From assembly GCA_963693305.1 (NCBI GenBank), contig OY855903.1:58249350-58313349 (forward strand): a stretch of DNA of 64,000 nucleotides, written 5' to 3'. Below are positions 11,697-23,863 of this stretch, in pieces. Source of the DNA: Meandrina meandrites (lineage: Eukaryota > Cnidaria > Anthozoa > Scleractinia > Meandrinidae). The position numbers and the translations under genes were made by a program. Each line of letters starts with the position of its first letter. Positions within the stretch are counted from its first letter, which is position 1. Below the pieces are notes generated by a model. It was not told the origin of the DNA. It saw only the letters and a program-made list of their open reading frames with translations, and ran no database searches.

Positions 11697-11855
11697 AACA
11701 CACGAGAGGCAAAGCCTCGTTTTGAAACACGCGTAGCGCATGCGTGCTGACATGCATCACACAACCCGCCATTTTGTCAAGCACAAACAAGACAAACAAG
11801 TTGAAGAGTGTTTTTTGTACATTTATACTGTGTAGAAAAGCTGATTTCCTTTCAA
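11697..11855. promoter_or_regulatory. Shared promoter interval of RPL15 (-) and GID8 (+)
   Basis: Only about 160 bases separate the TOP-like start of RPL15 and the GID8 ATG, so the two genes must share a short divergent promoter and the GID8 5' UTR. The segment contains GC-rich palindromic patches (acgcgtagcgcatgcgt) at about 11730-11746. No obvious TATA box was seen. Confidence 0.6.
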
Positions 11856-12542
11856 ATGAACCAGTCAGAAAAAGGAGAAGAAGGAAACAGTGAGGAGTGG
11901 ATGACAAAGTTGTCAGACATGCGATTTCAGAGAGCAGATATGAATCGTTTGATCATGGACTACCTTGTCACGGAAGGCTTCAAAGAAGCAGCAGAGAAAT
12001 TCAAAATGGAATCTGGCACACAGCCCTGTGCTCCCCTGGAAAATCTTGACGAAAGGATCAAAATCAGGGCTGCAGTTCAACGCGGAGACATCGAAGAAGC
12101 AATTGCACTTACGAACAAGCTAAACCCAGAAATACTCGACTGTAAACCTCATCTGTATTTTCATTTACAACAACAACGCCTTATCGAGTTGATTCGCGAT
12201 AAAGACATCGAATCAGCTGTTGACTTTGCCCAGAATCAGCTTGCGGAACAGGGCAATGAATCGCCAGAGTTTCTGGAAGAATTAGAGCGTACAATGGCGC
12301 TGTTGGCGTTTGACAACCCAGAGGACTCACCATTTGGGGAACTGCTTTGCCCTTCTCAAAGACAAAAGGTTGCTAGTGAATTGAACGCTGCCATTCTGGA
12401 AGCGGAACACAGAGAGACCTCACCCAAGCTGTCTAATTTGCTAAAACTCTTGTTATGGGCGCAAACTGAGTTGGATACTAAGAAAGCTAAGTTCCCCAAA
12501 ATGGTAGATGTTGCAAGTGGAACTTTTGATGGCAGCCGATAG
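11856..12542 (+). CDS. GID8: GID8/TWA1, CTLH E3 ubiquitin ligase scaffold subunit
   Basis: An intronless gene of 228 residues, exactly the length of human GID8. I chose the start at MNQSEKGEE because it aligns with the human N-terminus; an in-frame ATG at 11808 would add 16 residues. A LisH motif lies around residues 25-57 ([21 protein letters not shown]). CTLH follows around 63-120 ([33 protein letters not shown]). The CRA region then runs to about 205, with [25 protein letters not shown] and [14 protein letters not shown]8 bridges the RanBPM/ARMC8 and MAEA/RMND5 modules of the CTLH ligase in nucleus and cytoplasm. It shares a divergent promoter with RPL15. Being intronless beside multi-exon genes raises the question of retroposition. 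However, it has a full 5' flank and no poly(A) scar was noticed. Confidence 0.96.
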   Translation: MNQSEKGEEGNSEEWMTKLSDMRFQRADMNRLIMDYLVTEGFKEAAEKFKMESGTQPCAPLENLDERIKIRAAVQRGDIEEAIALTNKLNPEILDCKPHLYFHLQQQRLIELIRDKDIESAVDFAQNQLAEQGNESPEFLEELERTMALLAFDNPEDSPFGELLCPSQRQKVASELNAAILEAEHRETSPKLSNLLKLLLWAQTELDTKKAKFPKMVDVASGTFDGSR

Positions 12543-13182
12543 AAATGAGAAGCTTGCTGTAATTGAAGCTATTGTGGTACATGTATGTACATGACACACG
12601 CGTCATAACCAGGGCAAGATGTCGCTCAATTCACATCAAGCCATCTGCGATGTTTGAGTGACTTATTTTATGTTCAAACATTACTTGCATAAAAGTCATG
12701 CAAACTGTATAACTGTATGGCAACAGACAGATTTTATTTTGAACATGGTGATCTGGGAACTAAACCATGATTTTTTTTGTGAAGTTTCGATGTCAAAAGA
12801 AGCTTACAAAACTTGGTGGGAAAATCTTTTGCAATATACATTGATCAACTTTTGTTTTACAGGAACCTAGTAATAACAATACTGTAATTAGTTGTTGTAG
12901 CACCCCCCCCCCCCCCCCCAATCCCATTGATGTTCCCCAGTCCAAAGTGTTTTTTTTTTTTTGTAATGAGCGCTCCTTATTCTTATAAGTGCTCTTTACA
13001 ATTTGCTTGAAATGCTTTGTGTACCAGGTTTAGTTCAGGTTGGACAGGTAGATTTAAACAATGTCTAGGCTTGTTGGTTGGCAGTTGAAAAATGTCCCAA
13101 ATAAAAATATTAAACAAGTGCCCCAACCTGAGTAAGTGCTAGTCTCCAGCAAACTCCCTCAAAGTTAAAAAAAAAAGCTCCC
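12543..13182. other. GID8: GID8 3' flank
   Basis: Presumed 3' UTR. It contains a C homopolymer at 12902-12919, a T run at about 12951-12962, and a possible polyadenylation signal AATAAA near 13102. No further gene is supported. Confidence 0.4.
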
Positions 13183-13328
13183 TGAGCCCAGTTGTTCAAA
13201 GGGTGGATAACGTTATCCACTGGATAAATCACTATCCAGTGTGTAAGTGTTGGCAAAACAAACTATGCTACCCCACAGGATAGTGATTTATCTGGTGGAC
13301 AGCCTTATCCACACTTTGAACTGAGGCC
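13183..13328. repeat. Foldback MITE, 'ggataaatcactatcca' family, copy 1
   Basis: The left arm contains ggataacgttatccactgg and ataaatcactatccag. The right arm has the inverse units atagtgatttatct and cttatccacactttgaac. A second copy lies at 23955-24095. Confidence 0.75.
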
Positions 13329-13500
13329 TGGACAATACATGAAAATCTCATTGGTATATGCACCTTTTCTTTCTACAAATAAATTATTGTGCATTTATTT
13401 TTTTATAAATTATCTTAAAAAACTTTAAAATGAATGAAGAACCTCTTCCAGATGTTCAGTTAGCTGGCATTTGGTTAGTTAGGAAACAACTATTCTCCCC

Positions 13501-13792
13501 ATAGCCCTTTTCGCTTCTCTTAGCTGGCAGGGCCTTGGCACGAGAAATGAAGGGCTCTGGGGACATGGGATTTTTTAATTAATTTTGAGTTTTCTTGATT
13601 GGCTGTTTGAAACAAATAAATCTTGAGCAGAAGTAAGATGCCACGACTCTCCCATACAGTAGGTAGAAACATCACAACTGTGTACATGAAGACCGGAAGT
13701 CCTAGAATCAAGGACTGGAAATCCTTTGTCTCCAGAGCCCATTGTTTCTCATGCCAAGGCCCTGCCGGCTAAGAGAAGCGAAAAGGGCTATG
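13501..13792. repeat. Foldback element with about 60-bp arms
   Basis: The left arm at 13501-13560 (tagcccttttcgcttctct, cagggccttggca) is the near-exact inverse of the right arm at 13731-13792 (tgccaaggccctg, agagaagcgaaaagggcta). The roughly 170-bp interior is AT-rich. The short ORFs on both strands here are repeat-derived. Confidence 0.75.
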
Positions 13793-15452
13793 CCTATGGG
13801 ATGAGAATGGGGAACAGCATGAAAAATCGCAACCTGTTTACCAGGGTCCCTTTCTCCAGCCTCCCAGAGGGAGAGGAGTGGGGCAGGAGAGAGAGAGAGA
13901 CCCTGGGAATGAGGTTGGAAAAATGGTTTTAAGCTGCAAAGAATGGCAGGGATTTGGGGTGAAGGGGCAAAAGATTACATTCAACTATGCTAAACCCCTT
14001 GCATTTTCTTCCTCCTACTGTTCTTTGTGCTAACAAGCTAAGCTTTATGTAATGAATATAAGAAAGACATCCATTCAAATTGATTGCATGCTGCTTTTTT
14101 ATGCTGTGACAATTTTGAATCAAAACTAAAGGTCCTTTCAGTATTTCAGTAAAAAAAATAATTGCAGCCTTGAAAGTTTTAGTTAAAAAAGTTGATCATG
14201 TAACTCACTCTGATTCATTGTTGACAATTATTATGATTATCATTACATTTTGTTGGCTTTATTCTGTAAAAGAAATACCAAAGTGACTGCTTCTTGATCA
14301 CAGGTATTTTAGAAAGGATTTGCAGCAGCATGAAGTTACTTTAAACAAGATATGCCAGGTGTATTGAAAACTGCACTACAGAGACAGGAGATACCGGTAC
14401 TACACTGGAGTTCAGTTTCCAATGCACTTCAAGCCATCATGTTTGAATTTGAACACGGGGAATTCTGTTTTGGCAGGTACAAATCCCGTCCAAAATACCT
14501 TAACGATATCAGAACACTAACACTTCTTTTTATTGAAATGCTATTGCATTTGCAAAGGAGACTGGAAGTCTAGTTTTGTGTTGAGTACTTCTGTACTTGC
14601 TTACCACTGTGTGCTGCTATTGTACACTTCCAGGAAATATCCATACCCCCCCCCCCCCCCCCCGCCAAGGTAGCAGGTCAATGGAAATAAATTCCAAGGG
14701 TGGAGGGGGTTACAAAAGCCAAAATCTTTTTAAAGATATTCTGGAGAATTTCTAAAGACGAGGGAAGGCCCTGACCAAAACACTTTCACAACAGGTTGAT
14801 CAGTAAACTCCAAACTTGAATTCAAGCATTGTCTGAATTGATCTGAATGTGTTCACAAAACTGGTTATGGTCAGTTGCAAAGGAAAATAATTATATCCTG
14901 GATTCTGTATAACTTCCTTGAAATGCACATTTTGAACAGAGTACAGCCACTTAGTCAATTCCTAACAAACAATACTTCATTACAGCCAACACCACCCTAA
15001 AACTGCATGTCTTGCAGTACTTCATTTCAGTAATTAACATGAGTGTTCAAGAGTGATGGCATCTAAGCTCTTCTCGTGTTAGCCATACATTCATTATCAG
15101 TAAAAAACTGCATTTCTTGTAGTACTTCATTTCAGTCATTTACATGAACCTTGATGAGTGATCAGCATCAAAGCTCTTGTCTTAGCCATACATGCATAAA
15201 CTTCATTATCAGCACACAGGTCAAGAGAATTAATGATATGATCATCAAAGAGTTGATATTTGGACAAATTCTCTCAACTAGTTGTGAGATTTTGCTTCAG
15301 TGAGTCTATAAAGATCAAAATCCTCTTCGAAAGTATGAAGTTACAACTAATTTTGAACATATGACATTCCCATAACAAAAGGAGTCTCAACACTATTGAC
15401 GGTGAAAATATAAAGCACAAACGTGATGGTAGGGAGTGGCGGGGGGCATGGC
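13793..15452. other. Gene-free stretch between GID8 and MRPL13
   Basis: It holds a partial foldback near 13835-13915 (gggtccctttctccagc / gagagagaccctgg), a copy of the 'ccagaaaatatccatac' element at about 14629-14746, and a tandem-like duplication near 15000-15200 (the 'cttgtagtacttcatttcag' segment occurs twice). No gene is supported. Confidence 0.45.
14629..14746. repeat. Foldback MITE, 'ccagaaaatatccatac' family, degenerate copy
   Basis: It begins with ccaggaaatatccatacc and a C homopolymer at about 14647-14663, and ends near gatattctggag. Better copies are at 20141-20317 and 54809-55009. Confidence 0.55.
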
Positions 15453-15959
15453 TCAAAAGAGCTTTGGATAGTTTTCAATCTCCTCCAGTGTAAACTCCTC
15501 CAGTCTTTTAGGAAGAGGCGCTGGGCCTTCTAGTTTGGCAAAAATATTTTCCGCGTATGGATGTTCGCTCTCCTCAAACAGATACAACCTTTTCATCCAT
15601 ATGGGTCTCAGATTGTTTTTTGGGAGCATACCATTCACTGCTCTCCATAAGATTCTTGTGGCATCTCGCTCGTGAAGATCCCTTGCAGTGAATGATTTGA
15701 GTCCGCCTGGGTACCCAGTGTGATGACGATAAAGCTTCCTTTTCCACTTGGAGCCAGTTAGAATGATATGTCTTGTGTTGATTACTACAACATAGTCACC
15801 AACATCCTCCCCGTGATGATAAATGGGTTTTGTCTTTCCCTGCAAAATCTGCCCCAAGCACGCAGCTAGACGTCCTGTGATCTGGTCCCTGGCATCCACA
15901 AGGTACCAAAGACGAGCATGTGTTAGAAAGCTTTGGTTGGCACGATTAAGGAAAGTCAT
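15453..15959 (-). CDS. MRPL13: Mitochondrial ribosomal protein L13 (uL13m)
   Basis: A single exon of 168 residues; human MRPL13 has 178. Recognisable uL13 blocks are WYLVDARDQITGRLA near residue 18, GKTKPIYHHGEDVGDYVVV, INTRHIILTGSKWKRKLYRHH, YPGGLKS and ILWRAVNGMLPKN. The C-terminal extension FTLEEIENYPKLF matches the metazoan mitochondrial form rather than cytosolic RPL13A. It is a structural protein of the mitochondrial large subunit. The ATG at 15959 begins MTFLNRANQSF. It lies head to head with NUP35, 207 bases apart, so the two share a promoter region. Confidence 0.95.
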   Translation of the reverse strand: MTFLNRANQSFLTHARLWYLVDARDQITGRLAACLGQILQGKTKPIYHHGEDVGDYVVVINTRHIILTGSKWKRKLYRHHTGYPGGLKSFTARDLHERDATRILWRAVNGMLPKNNLRPIWMKRLYLFEESEHPYAENIFAKLEGPAPLPKRLEEFTLEEIENYPKLF

Positions 15960-16166
15960 TTTTCACTAGCTAAACTTTACAAACAAAATGGCCGACCAAA
16001 CGGGAGGACTTATCACGCACGCGCGCGCAGTTCGTACGTCATTTATTCCATCTTCGATTGTCCCTTATATAAAAACCGCTGTCCAGTTACTGCTCATGAA
16101 AATTCTTCTGCTCGATCACCTCGATCAAACGATCCACGTTCAGCTTTCAGAAGAAACAAATTTGCG
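15960..16166. promoter_or_regulatory. Divergent promoter interval MRPL13 / NUP35
   Basis: Only 207 bases separate the two start codons. The segment has a CpG-rich patch near 16014-16030 (cacgcacgcgcgcgcagtt) and a TACGTCA half-site-like motif at about 16034. It must contain both 5' UTRs and the core promoters. Confidence 0.6.
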
Positions 16167-19100
16167 ATGGATCAGGGTAAGTTTCTTGTAGATTGCTTTA
16201 TATAAAGTTTAGCATGCATTTTATTGATACCAATTTGTTCTGTGTTCATTTAGTACACGAAAGTCACATGAGTTCTCCGTCTTCACCGGGTTATTTGCCA
16301 CAATATCTTCTTGGCGGCAATTCGCCGGCAGCCTCGGTATGTCAAAAATATAACTTGTTTCTTTGATTGATTTCTTGTCTTTCTATATTTCTATGAAATA
16401 TTGTTTAAAAAATTCGATTTTTTGAGCAGTCCTGCAAAGTACACTTAGTGGCAGTAAAAGGTCCACAAATACAATGTATTTGATTCCACGTTCCGAATTC
16501 GATATTCCAGCATTTCTCTCAAAATGTCATTCGGTGGCATTGGCTGGGACAATGCCTGGGTCAATGTTGCATTGCACTGCAAAAAATTCATGTCACCAGC
16601 AATCACTTTTATTACGAAATTTCTGGTAATATTATTATAAACCATCTTAGAAATTTCCAGTACGTGTTATTTTGTTTTCACCACAGCCTTTGCCAAGAGG
16701 AAGACCTGCAGGTTCATCGTTAGGATCCTACAGGCCTGGCAGTTCTGGTCATACAGGGTCCCTTTCATCGCCAAGACACTACCCCAATCAGTTTGGTACG
16801 CCACTCAGATCTCAAGGACTTACTAACAAACTGGACAGAACACCTGCAAGGTCAGGAAAATGTAATTATTATGCTTTGGGTTGTAATAGTCTGAAAAATA
16901 CCCTGGGCTTATTTTTTTGTTCAAAAGGCTCTTTTTGGTACCTTTATTTCATAGTGTACAAGACTGGGCTTATTATCTGGTGTGGCTTATTGAGGCCCTG
17001 CCAGGGGGGTGTCCCAGGTCACTTGTCGGAATTTTAAAATGTCTCGTGTCGGCGTTTTGTCAAGGCTACACAACGCTGTCGGAAATTTAGCGACATACAT
17101 TTGTCTTCGTGAGTCGTTTGTCGCTATTTCGTTTGAGCGCTGTCGCTACTTTTTGGCCCATGTCGCTTGTCGGAATTTACCCTGGTAGGGCCTCCTTATT
17201 GTTGAAACAAGTTTTTCATTTCAAAAAACGGGCTTGGCATATGCCTTTTACACATGAGAATGCCACATTAAACTGATCCTGATAAAATCAAAACATGTTG
17301 AACATGTCAAATGAAAAACAGTTACCAAGGAAATAAGGAAATGAATATATCATAAAAATATCAGAATATATAGCAATGACATAATTAAGGCCCAGTTCAG
17401 ACACCGTACTTCACCTGAGCCGAATCAAATTAAGATTTTGGGCCGACCTTAAAGGGACACTGTCATGCCTGAAATATCATATTTTATATAAAAATGGCCT
17501 GTAGCTTGCTATAATTGCGCTTTATTGTGTTGCAATAGGAAGAGAAAAATGCTAAAAGTGGTAAAAGCAAAGAAATATCAATTAAGTGGAAAAAGTGACT
17601 AATGAACGGTTCAAAATTTCACCAGAATGGCAGCTTTGATTTCTGGACATCCTGTCCAAAAATCAAACACAATCCACTTCCATCCTTGCAATCCTGTACT
17701 TCTTCCTCACAATAACTGTTCTATCTTGTTTTGTGGGATCTCTTTATCAAATTTATTCGTGTATTTGGTGGTATTTGACAATATATTGAGGAAATCAGAA
17801 CATAGAAATTTCTATGATCAGCCGTGATAGTGCCCCTTTAATTATTTAGATCGGCTGAATTGATTCAGACACCGAGATTAATTTAGCCGAACTTAATTCA
17901 ATAGGGGAAAATGACGCATTCAGCTTGAAAAGTAATTTTATTTTTTTATGCATTTGAATCGGATCATGTGAAGATCGGCGTTTGAATCAAAGCCAGTCCA
18001 CAGGCATCATTCCAGGGCTGGGCCAGGCGGGAAGAACGGCTGAGCTGATCCGAATTCAATCAGCCGCTCTGAATTGATTCAGATGCCATACTTCACATGA
18101 ACTTAATTTAGCTAATTTGATTCGGCTCATGTGAAGTACGGTGTCTGTAACAGGCCTAAGGTACAGCTCTGTACAAGCTCCAATAGGGGCTTGCAATGGA
18201 AAAAAATTGTATTCTGCAAAAGCTAAATCTGATTATAAGGTGACTATAGCCTTGAGGAGTGTGGAGGCACGGTGACGTGAGTGCTATGCAGCAAACAACA
18301 GTTTTTGTTTTATGACGTTTTAGGTCCTCATCTGTGGGCTGCACCCCAAAAGATTCCATAAGTGCCCCTCCTGTGGAAGGACTTTACGATGCAAGGAGCT
18401 CAGATTTTGCCAATTCTCCATTCTGTAGGGAACAGGTAACTCACATTGTGACATATGTAGAAACAAAAAGATTTACTTTTAAATTATTCATTTTGGCTTG
18501 TTCCCATGCTAACTTCATGTACAATGGGACCTACATTAAAGGGACACCCTTGTGATGAAGAAAAATATCTCCCCTGGCAATGGAGTTGTGCCTTGATGGG
18601 TCCTTGATAGGAAAACTGCAAAAAAGTAATAAGTCTTATTAGCCACTGGCACATAATGCTAACTTGCCTGGTTTTTGTTTGTTTGTTGTTTTTCTTTTTA
18701 ACTTGGCATGCAGCCATTAATTACCCTAGGAAAACATAAAATACATGATTTAATTAAAACTAGAACATGAATTCCTGGAATCACATTGGAGAAACCGGTA
18801 GATCTTTTGCAACTAGAGAAAAAAGGAACACATCGGAAATGTAAATTTGTGCACCAAAGGCTTAAATGCTGTGAGCTACGCGTGGTCCCGTTGCCATCAC
18901 ATTGACTTTGAAAACATTTCTATCATTAACAAAGGAAATTACCAACTGCATTAGAAAGACATTGGAATCATGGCACACAGCAGTAACAAATGAAGTAGAC
19001 AATAACTCTTGCCCATTACCAAGACAATGCAGCATTCTTTTAGACAAACATTTTTAACTTGCCCTTATTATTTATGCATTTACCTCATTTTTTAATGCAT

Positions 19101-22100
19101 GTGCATTTACACCATTCACTATTTACCCTTTGGAGACAAGCAGCCCAAAGCTCGGAAAGCTCATGACATATTTTTAATTTTTTTAGCCAGAAAACGTTTT
19201 ATGTTATTAAATAGTCACCATTTATGGAATAAGTTGACTTGTAAATTATAATGATTTCTGGATATTTTTTCTCCTGAAGCCAATGGATGTGACAATGGCG
19301 TCAGCTGTAAATTCGACAGTCAGGAAAAGTGCTGGTTATTCCACTCCTGGCGGCAACATCACCATGTCTGGTGTAGATTCACCACATTTTAGCCCTCAAC
19401 GTGGTGGCTCTTTAACGTCGCCTACGCAGATTGATCCTTTCTATACCCAGGGGTAAGTTATTGCCATCAATACCAGTCATCATCATCATCATCATCATCA
19501 TCAAAATGAAAATTTATTGCGGAGAGATCAACTCCCCAGTCAAACTCATCAATGGTGGGTCTAAGAATAGAGCATTCAAGGAGCCCCTCTACCGTACATG
19601 GGCAGCAAGCAATTTGTACTGCCTGCATATAAATATCTTAAGAACATTGCCAAGAATCGATGATTGAGTGAGGGCTATTTAGAGCATTTGGTGTTTTTTT
19701 CTGCACAATTTTAAGTCTTCAACACCAACGCAATTCAAAAAGTGAAAGTGACTGTGGAGTTGCATGATAGAATGATTTGACCTTTCAAAGCCCAAACATG
19801 TGAATTGTGCTGCCAATCTGACATACCAGTTGGGAGAATCTGTTTAGACACGTTCCTTTTGGGGATAGTTTTAGTCTTTCAATAAGATTTAAAGTAGGTG
19901 GCTGTCCTTGTGCAGCACCCATCAAAGAGCAATATAAGAAGCTGTAAACACCTCATCTTTATAAGGAAGCTGTATGAATTGAAGCCAGTGATTCACCTCA
20001 AAACACCCACAGGAGCTCTGGCGGGCGCCGGGTCTTATTGAAAGCACCATAATTTGTTTAACTGTTGTTACCTCACTTATGGTACCGGCGTGCATTGTTT
20101 TGTATAATGCTATTATCAATGTTATTTTTATTGTGTTGTTCCAGAAAATATTCATACCCCTCCCACAGAAGGCTTTTTGGTTTGAGTCTGCCCCACCCCT
20201 CTGGAAATTCCAGTTAAGCCCCAAATTGTCATCTTTAAAATATTGGCTTTTGAGACCCTCCACCCCCTAAGAATTTTCATCAACCTTCCATGGCATGGGT
20301 GCATGGATATTTTCTGGTTCGCACATCATTATGGCAAACATCAGAATAATTTTAAAAGAGAAGATTTTAATATACTTTTGGCTTATATATTTGTTAGAGT
20401 GGCAATATCAAGCGATGACATTTTAGATGAATGTTGGGTGACAGTCTTTGGGTAAGAGGCATTTTAAGTAACTTGCAAATAAATATTTCAGTTATTGAAA
20501 TGTAAAAACAAGATTTCAAACTTGATACCTGTAGTTAAACATAGAGATGTTGCTTCTGTAAACATGATCAGTAAAATATTTAAAATGTCAACATTTTTTA
20601 CATTTATCAATTGTTTTTTCAACTGTTGAGTTGGACAATAAGTTAATAAGTAGTGCTGTTTGGGCAGTCAGTGGACACCATAAAAATTTAAAATATGGTT
20701 GTAACTGACCTTTAAAATGTTAAAATTAATATTAAGTAGTTAAGCATTGTAGATTATGCTTTACCATGTGTTCTTTATTAGGTTTCCTCCTGCAGCATCC
20801 TCCTTTATTTTACAGCAGTTCTCTCAATATGGCAATGTTGTAAAAAGTGTGGTAAGTAAATTCACTTTCTTTGCAATCTTCTGTCTTGAACTTATCTAAA
20901 ATTATCATAGTACTGATGTTATCATTCGCTTTGGTTATCACTACAGTTCTGAGCTCTGATTTAGAAAGGATAACATCATTAGTAGATATGGGTAAAATGC
21001 GGGATTTTTAAAAAAATAAAATGAGGGATTTACTTTTGGAAAAAAATTCCTGGTTTCAGAATGCTTTCTTTATGATCAAAACAATTTACCATTTATACAA
21101 CCTCTGGGAAATGGTCTGAAACATTGACTTGAACATTGGAAAAGACCTTTCACACCTGACATATGTGTAATATGCATATATCATGTAATATCTACTATGA
21201 GTTATGTGTATTAATACTTAGTAGTTAATGTATATGATATGTTCTCAAATCAGGTATCCAAAGGAAACTGGATGCACCTTCAATACCAATCCAAGCTTCA
21301 GGCCAAAAAGGTGAGAAAGGAATTAATGATGTGTTTAACAGGTGAAAAAATGAATGACTTAATGTATTTCAGGAATTAATATAAATTTATGGGGCTTTTA
21401 CTTAATCCTTCTGGGAAGTGGTCACACTTATGCACTCAGTTATTGCCCCAAGAAACCCCCTCCACCTCCAATGTTTAAATAAAAAAATAAATAAATGAAT
21501 AAGAGATATTTACAGTAGCATGTCCACAAAGTAGCTTTTCATCCACTGTTTCCTGATCGGAGGAGAGGGACGTAAACCAGAGAACCCTGAGGAAATCCCA
21601 TGGAGCAAGGACAAGAACTCACAACAAACTCAACCTACATGTAGATATCCCACTGAGTTATATGTGGTGGGTTGATTTTGTTTTCCTCACAAATTAACAG
21701 GGAAGGAAGGAATGTTTTAACCTCCTCCACAGGCAACTCCGCTGCCGAGGGAAGACTAGGTACCAAAGAAAGGAGAGTGAAAGAGAAAGACTAGGAACGA
21801 ACCAAAGTGTACGACAAAGACTGGGAACCGCCTGACCCCTGCAACCAGCAGCCCACAGCCCATGGACACATTTTCGTTCCCAGTCTTTCTCTTTAACCCC
21901 CCTTTCGTTGGTCCCTAGTTTTCCCTCACTAGCAGAACTGCCTGTGGAGGAGGCTAGGAAAGTTATGACAGTATTGGTTAACAGATTTATGCCCTGTGTC
22001 TGTAAGGCGCCCTTGTTTAAGCTCCCAATGTAAAATTATTGGTTTTGCCCAAAAAATTGTCAGTGGAACCCTTGATAGAATGTTCTTCTCTTTCTAGGCT

Positions 22101-23863
22101 CTCAGCAAGAATGGAAAGGTTTATGGCAGTGATATTATGGTTGGAGTTATGCCTTGTATTGAGAAGGTACAGTATTATTGTTATTATTATTATTATTTTT
22201 TGCCTGTCAACAAAAAATTAAAGGTAGATCAATTTAATTTTTGCACATTCATTCTGGAATAAAACCTCTATTTCTACGTCCTAATACTCTGATAAAGATC
22301 ATAGTGACATCATTTTCCCCCCAAGATGGTGAGAGAAATCAAGGGAGCGACAATAATGTGCTGTACCCATATGACCATTTTATCAGATTATAAAATAATA
22401 CACCTTATTTGATGGTTTAACATATTTTAGCGCAGATATTTTGCGGGTTGTGTAGTAATTTTCCGAGCGAGGAAAAATACGAGCAATAAGCATCACGTGT
22501 CCATGCTTAGATGCAAGCGACAGTATATTGACATAAGTGGTAAATAGTATTTTTGGACTGCTTTAAATACTGTAAAAACAGATGTTTCAATGATTATAAC
22601 TCCTCCTCCTCCTCCTCCTTATTTTGAGTGCTACAATTGAAGCAAAATCTCGTTTTGTGACATATACCTTGTCATTACAACTACAGCTTTTATACCTCAA
22701 ATAAATACTTGAGGGGGTTATTTACAACTCCATCCTAATTTGTGAGTTGATGTGTTTGTGTATCACAGTTCAATGTTACTTCTCTATTTTGTAAATGAAT
22801 GGCGCTGATTTGACCGATTATCATAAGTAAAGGCTTCCCTTTGTTTGTATTTACTCAGGGCATCATGCAGACTTATGGGAAAGAGAACATAAGCACGCCA
22901 TCATCGTCTGACAGGAATGAAAGTTCCCTGGTAACATCTCCGACTTCTAGCAAACCAGTCCCTGTTCGACCACTCACAGCTGCTTACCAGGCGGCAAGAA
23001 GTGACCATCAGGTAATTAAAACTGTCTGTGCACAGGGCAGTTGCTCCATGTACTCAGAGCTCATCCAAGGCCATTTACGACTTACCTTTTGCCTCATTTT
23101 CAAAAGGAGAATTACTATGTTTCTTATTTAACTGGAAGTTTTATCGAAAGACATTTTCATATGAATGGTTCCGCACAAAGACTCATTTTGAAACAGAGGC
23201 AAAAGACAACTCAAAAATGTAAATAGGTTAATTTCTGTAGCATGAAGCCAACGAGAAGCCTAACCCAAAAGTGATGCTACTCGCCCCTTCCCCCTCCCCC
23301 CTGCATGGGATGCTAGGCCATGTCACGTGTGAATGCCAAAATACTGAAAGACTCAAAAATTTCTTTTAAGAGTACATTTTTTTTATTTGGTGAGTCGCAG
23401 GGCAGGTCAAAATACAAATTACGATTGAAAATATACAGCGATACTACACACCAAAATGTCTAATAAGAGGTTTATTATCCAAAGGTTTTGTTTCCCGAGA
23501 TCCTGACTTTCCACTGTTTTTTAATCTTTCGCTTGAACTTTTATCAATGAGGACACTTTGTGATGCTTATCATAAAGAGCTTGCATGTCATTAGTAGTCA
23601 ATCCTAGACATATCCGGTTTTACCGAGTATCTTTGTACTCGTTTCACACATTACTTTTCTACACTAAGCGGAATTGGGCATAATAAACTTTAGCCCCAAC
23701 TTTAAATTCAGCCATAAACCATCTAACTTAGCCTTTGTGTGATTTTATGCTCATATGCAAATCCTTCTCATTTTATTGGCAGGTTGTCCCCAATGGCGTT
23801 AGAACTCCACAGAAAGATTCAAACATTGTTTCCAAAGCAATGGAGTACATGTTTGGCTGGTGA
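16167..23863 (+). CDS. NUP35: Nucleoporin NUP35/Nup53
   Basis: Eleven coding exons keep one frame: 16167-16176, 16254-16336, 16687-16850, 18324-18435, 19280-19452, 20398-20451, 20782-20851, 21254-21310, 22098-22166, 22859-23011 and 23783-23863. They total 341 residues; human NUP35 has 326. All introns are GT-AG. The Ser/Pro/Gly-rich N-terminal half includes SPTQIDPFYTQG before the domain. The Nup35-type RRM (MPPN domain) lies around residues 193-263 (WVTVFGFPPAASSFILQQFSQYG, split here by intron; GNWMHLQYQSKLQAKKALS). The C-terminus VSKAMEYMFGW is the conserved amphipathic end that contacts membrane. Nup35 is an inner-ring nuclear pore protein that binds Nup155, Nup93 and NDC1. An AATAAA at 23922 is a plausible polyadenylation signal. 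Confidence 0.96.
16992..17194. repeat. Foldback element with 'gtcgct' units in NUP35 intron 3
   Basis: The ends are inverted (gaggccctgccagg and ccctggtagggcctc). The interior is built from tgtcg/gtcgct-type units, with 'ttgtcggaatttt' near the left end and 'ttgtcggaattta' near the right. Confidence 0.55.
17386..18160. repeat. Foldback element interrupted by a TTAA-flanked MITE
   Basis: The outer ends read ttaaggcccagttcagacac and gtgtctgtaacaggcctaa. Inner units aattgattcag and gccgaa repeat along both arms. The left arm is cut by the MITE at 17453-17837, showing the order of insertion. It lies in NUP35 intron 3. Confidence 0.75.
17453..17837. mobile_element. piggyBac-like MITE with TTAA target sites, copy 1
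   Basis: TTAA at 17449-17452 and 17838-17841 flanks the element. The terminal inverted repeats are AGGGACACTG and tAGTGCCCCT (inverse AGGGGCACTA). A second copy with the same architecture is at 44095-44355. TTAA duplication is diagnostic of the piggyBac superfamily. The interior lacks transposase coding, so it is non-autonomous. Confidence 0.75.
19476..19680. repeat. (ATC)n microsatellite joined to a possible retroelement tail
   Basis: An (atc)n run at about 19478-19502 adjoins sequence starting aaaatgaaaatttattgcgg. On the minus strand this looks like the A-rich 3' end of a non-LTR element ending in a simple repeat. The same arrangement recurs at 39586, 41122, 53376 and possibly 63625. No coding is preserved. 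Confidence 0.35.
20141..20317. repeat. Foldback MITE, 'ccagaaaatatccatac' family, copy 2
   Basis: It starts ccagaaaatattcataccc and ends gcatggatattttctgg. The interior carries the shared 'ctggaaattcca' segment. It lies in NUP35 intron 5, just before exon 6. Confidence 0.7.
21719..21955. repeat. Foldback MITE in NUP35 intron 8
   Basis: The arms contain cctcctccacaggcaactc and the inverse ctgcctgtggaggagg. Inner units are aaagagaaagactagg and cccagtctttctcttt. Confidence 0.7.
23240..23330 (-). mobile_element. SINE fragment
   Basis: The 'tagcatgaagc' and 'gcatgggatgctagg' segments match the ends of the SINE copies at 25540-25735 and 42560-43290. This is only a short 3' fragment, with a C-rich expansion. 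Confidence 0.45.
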
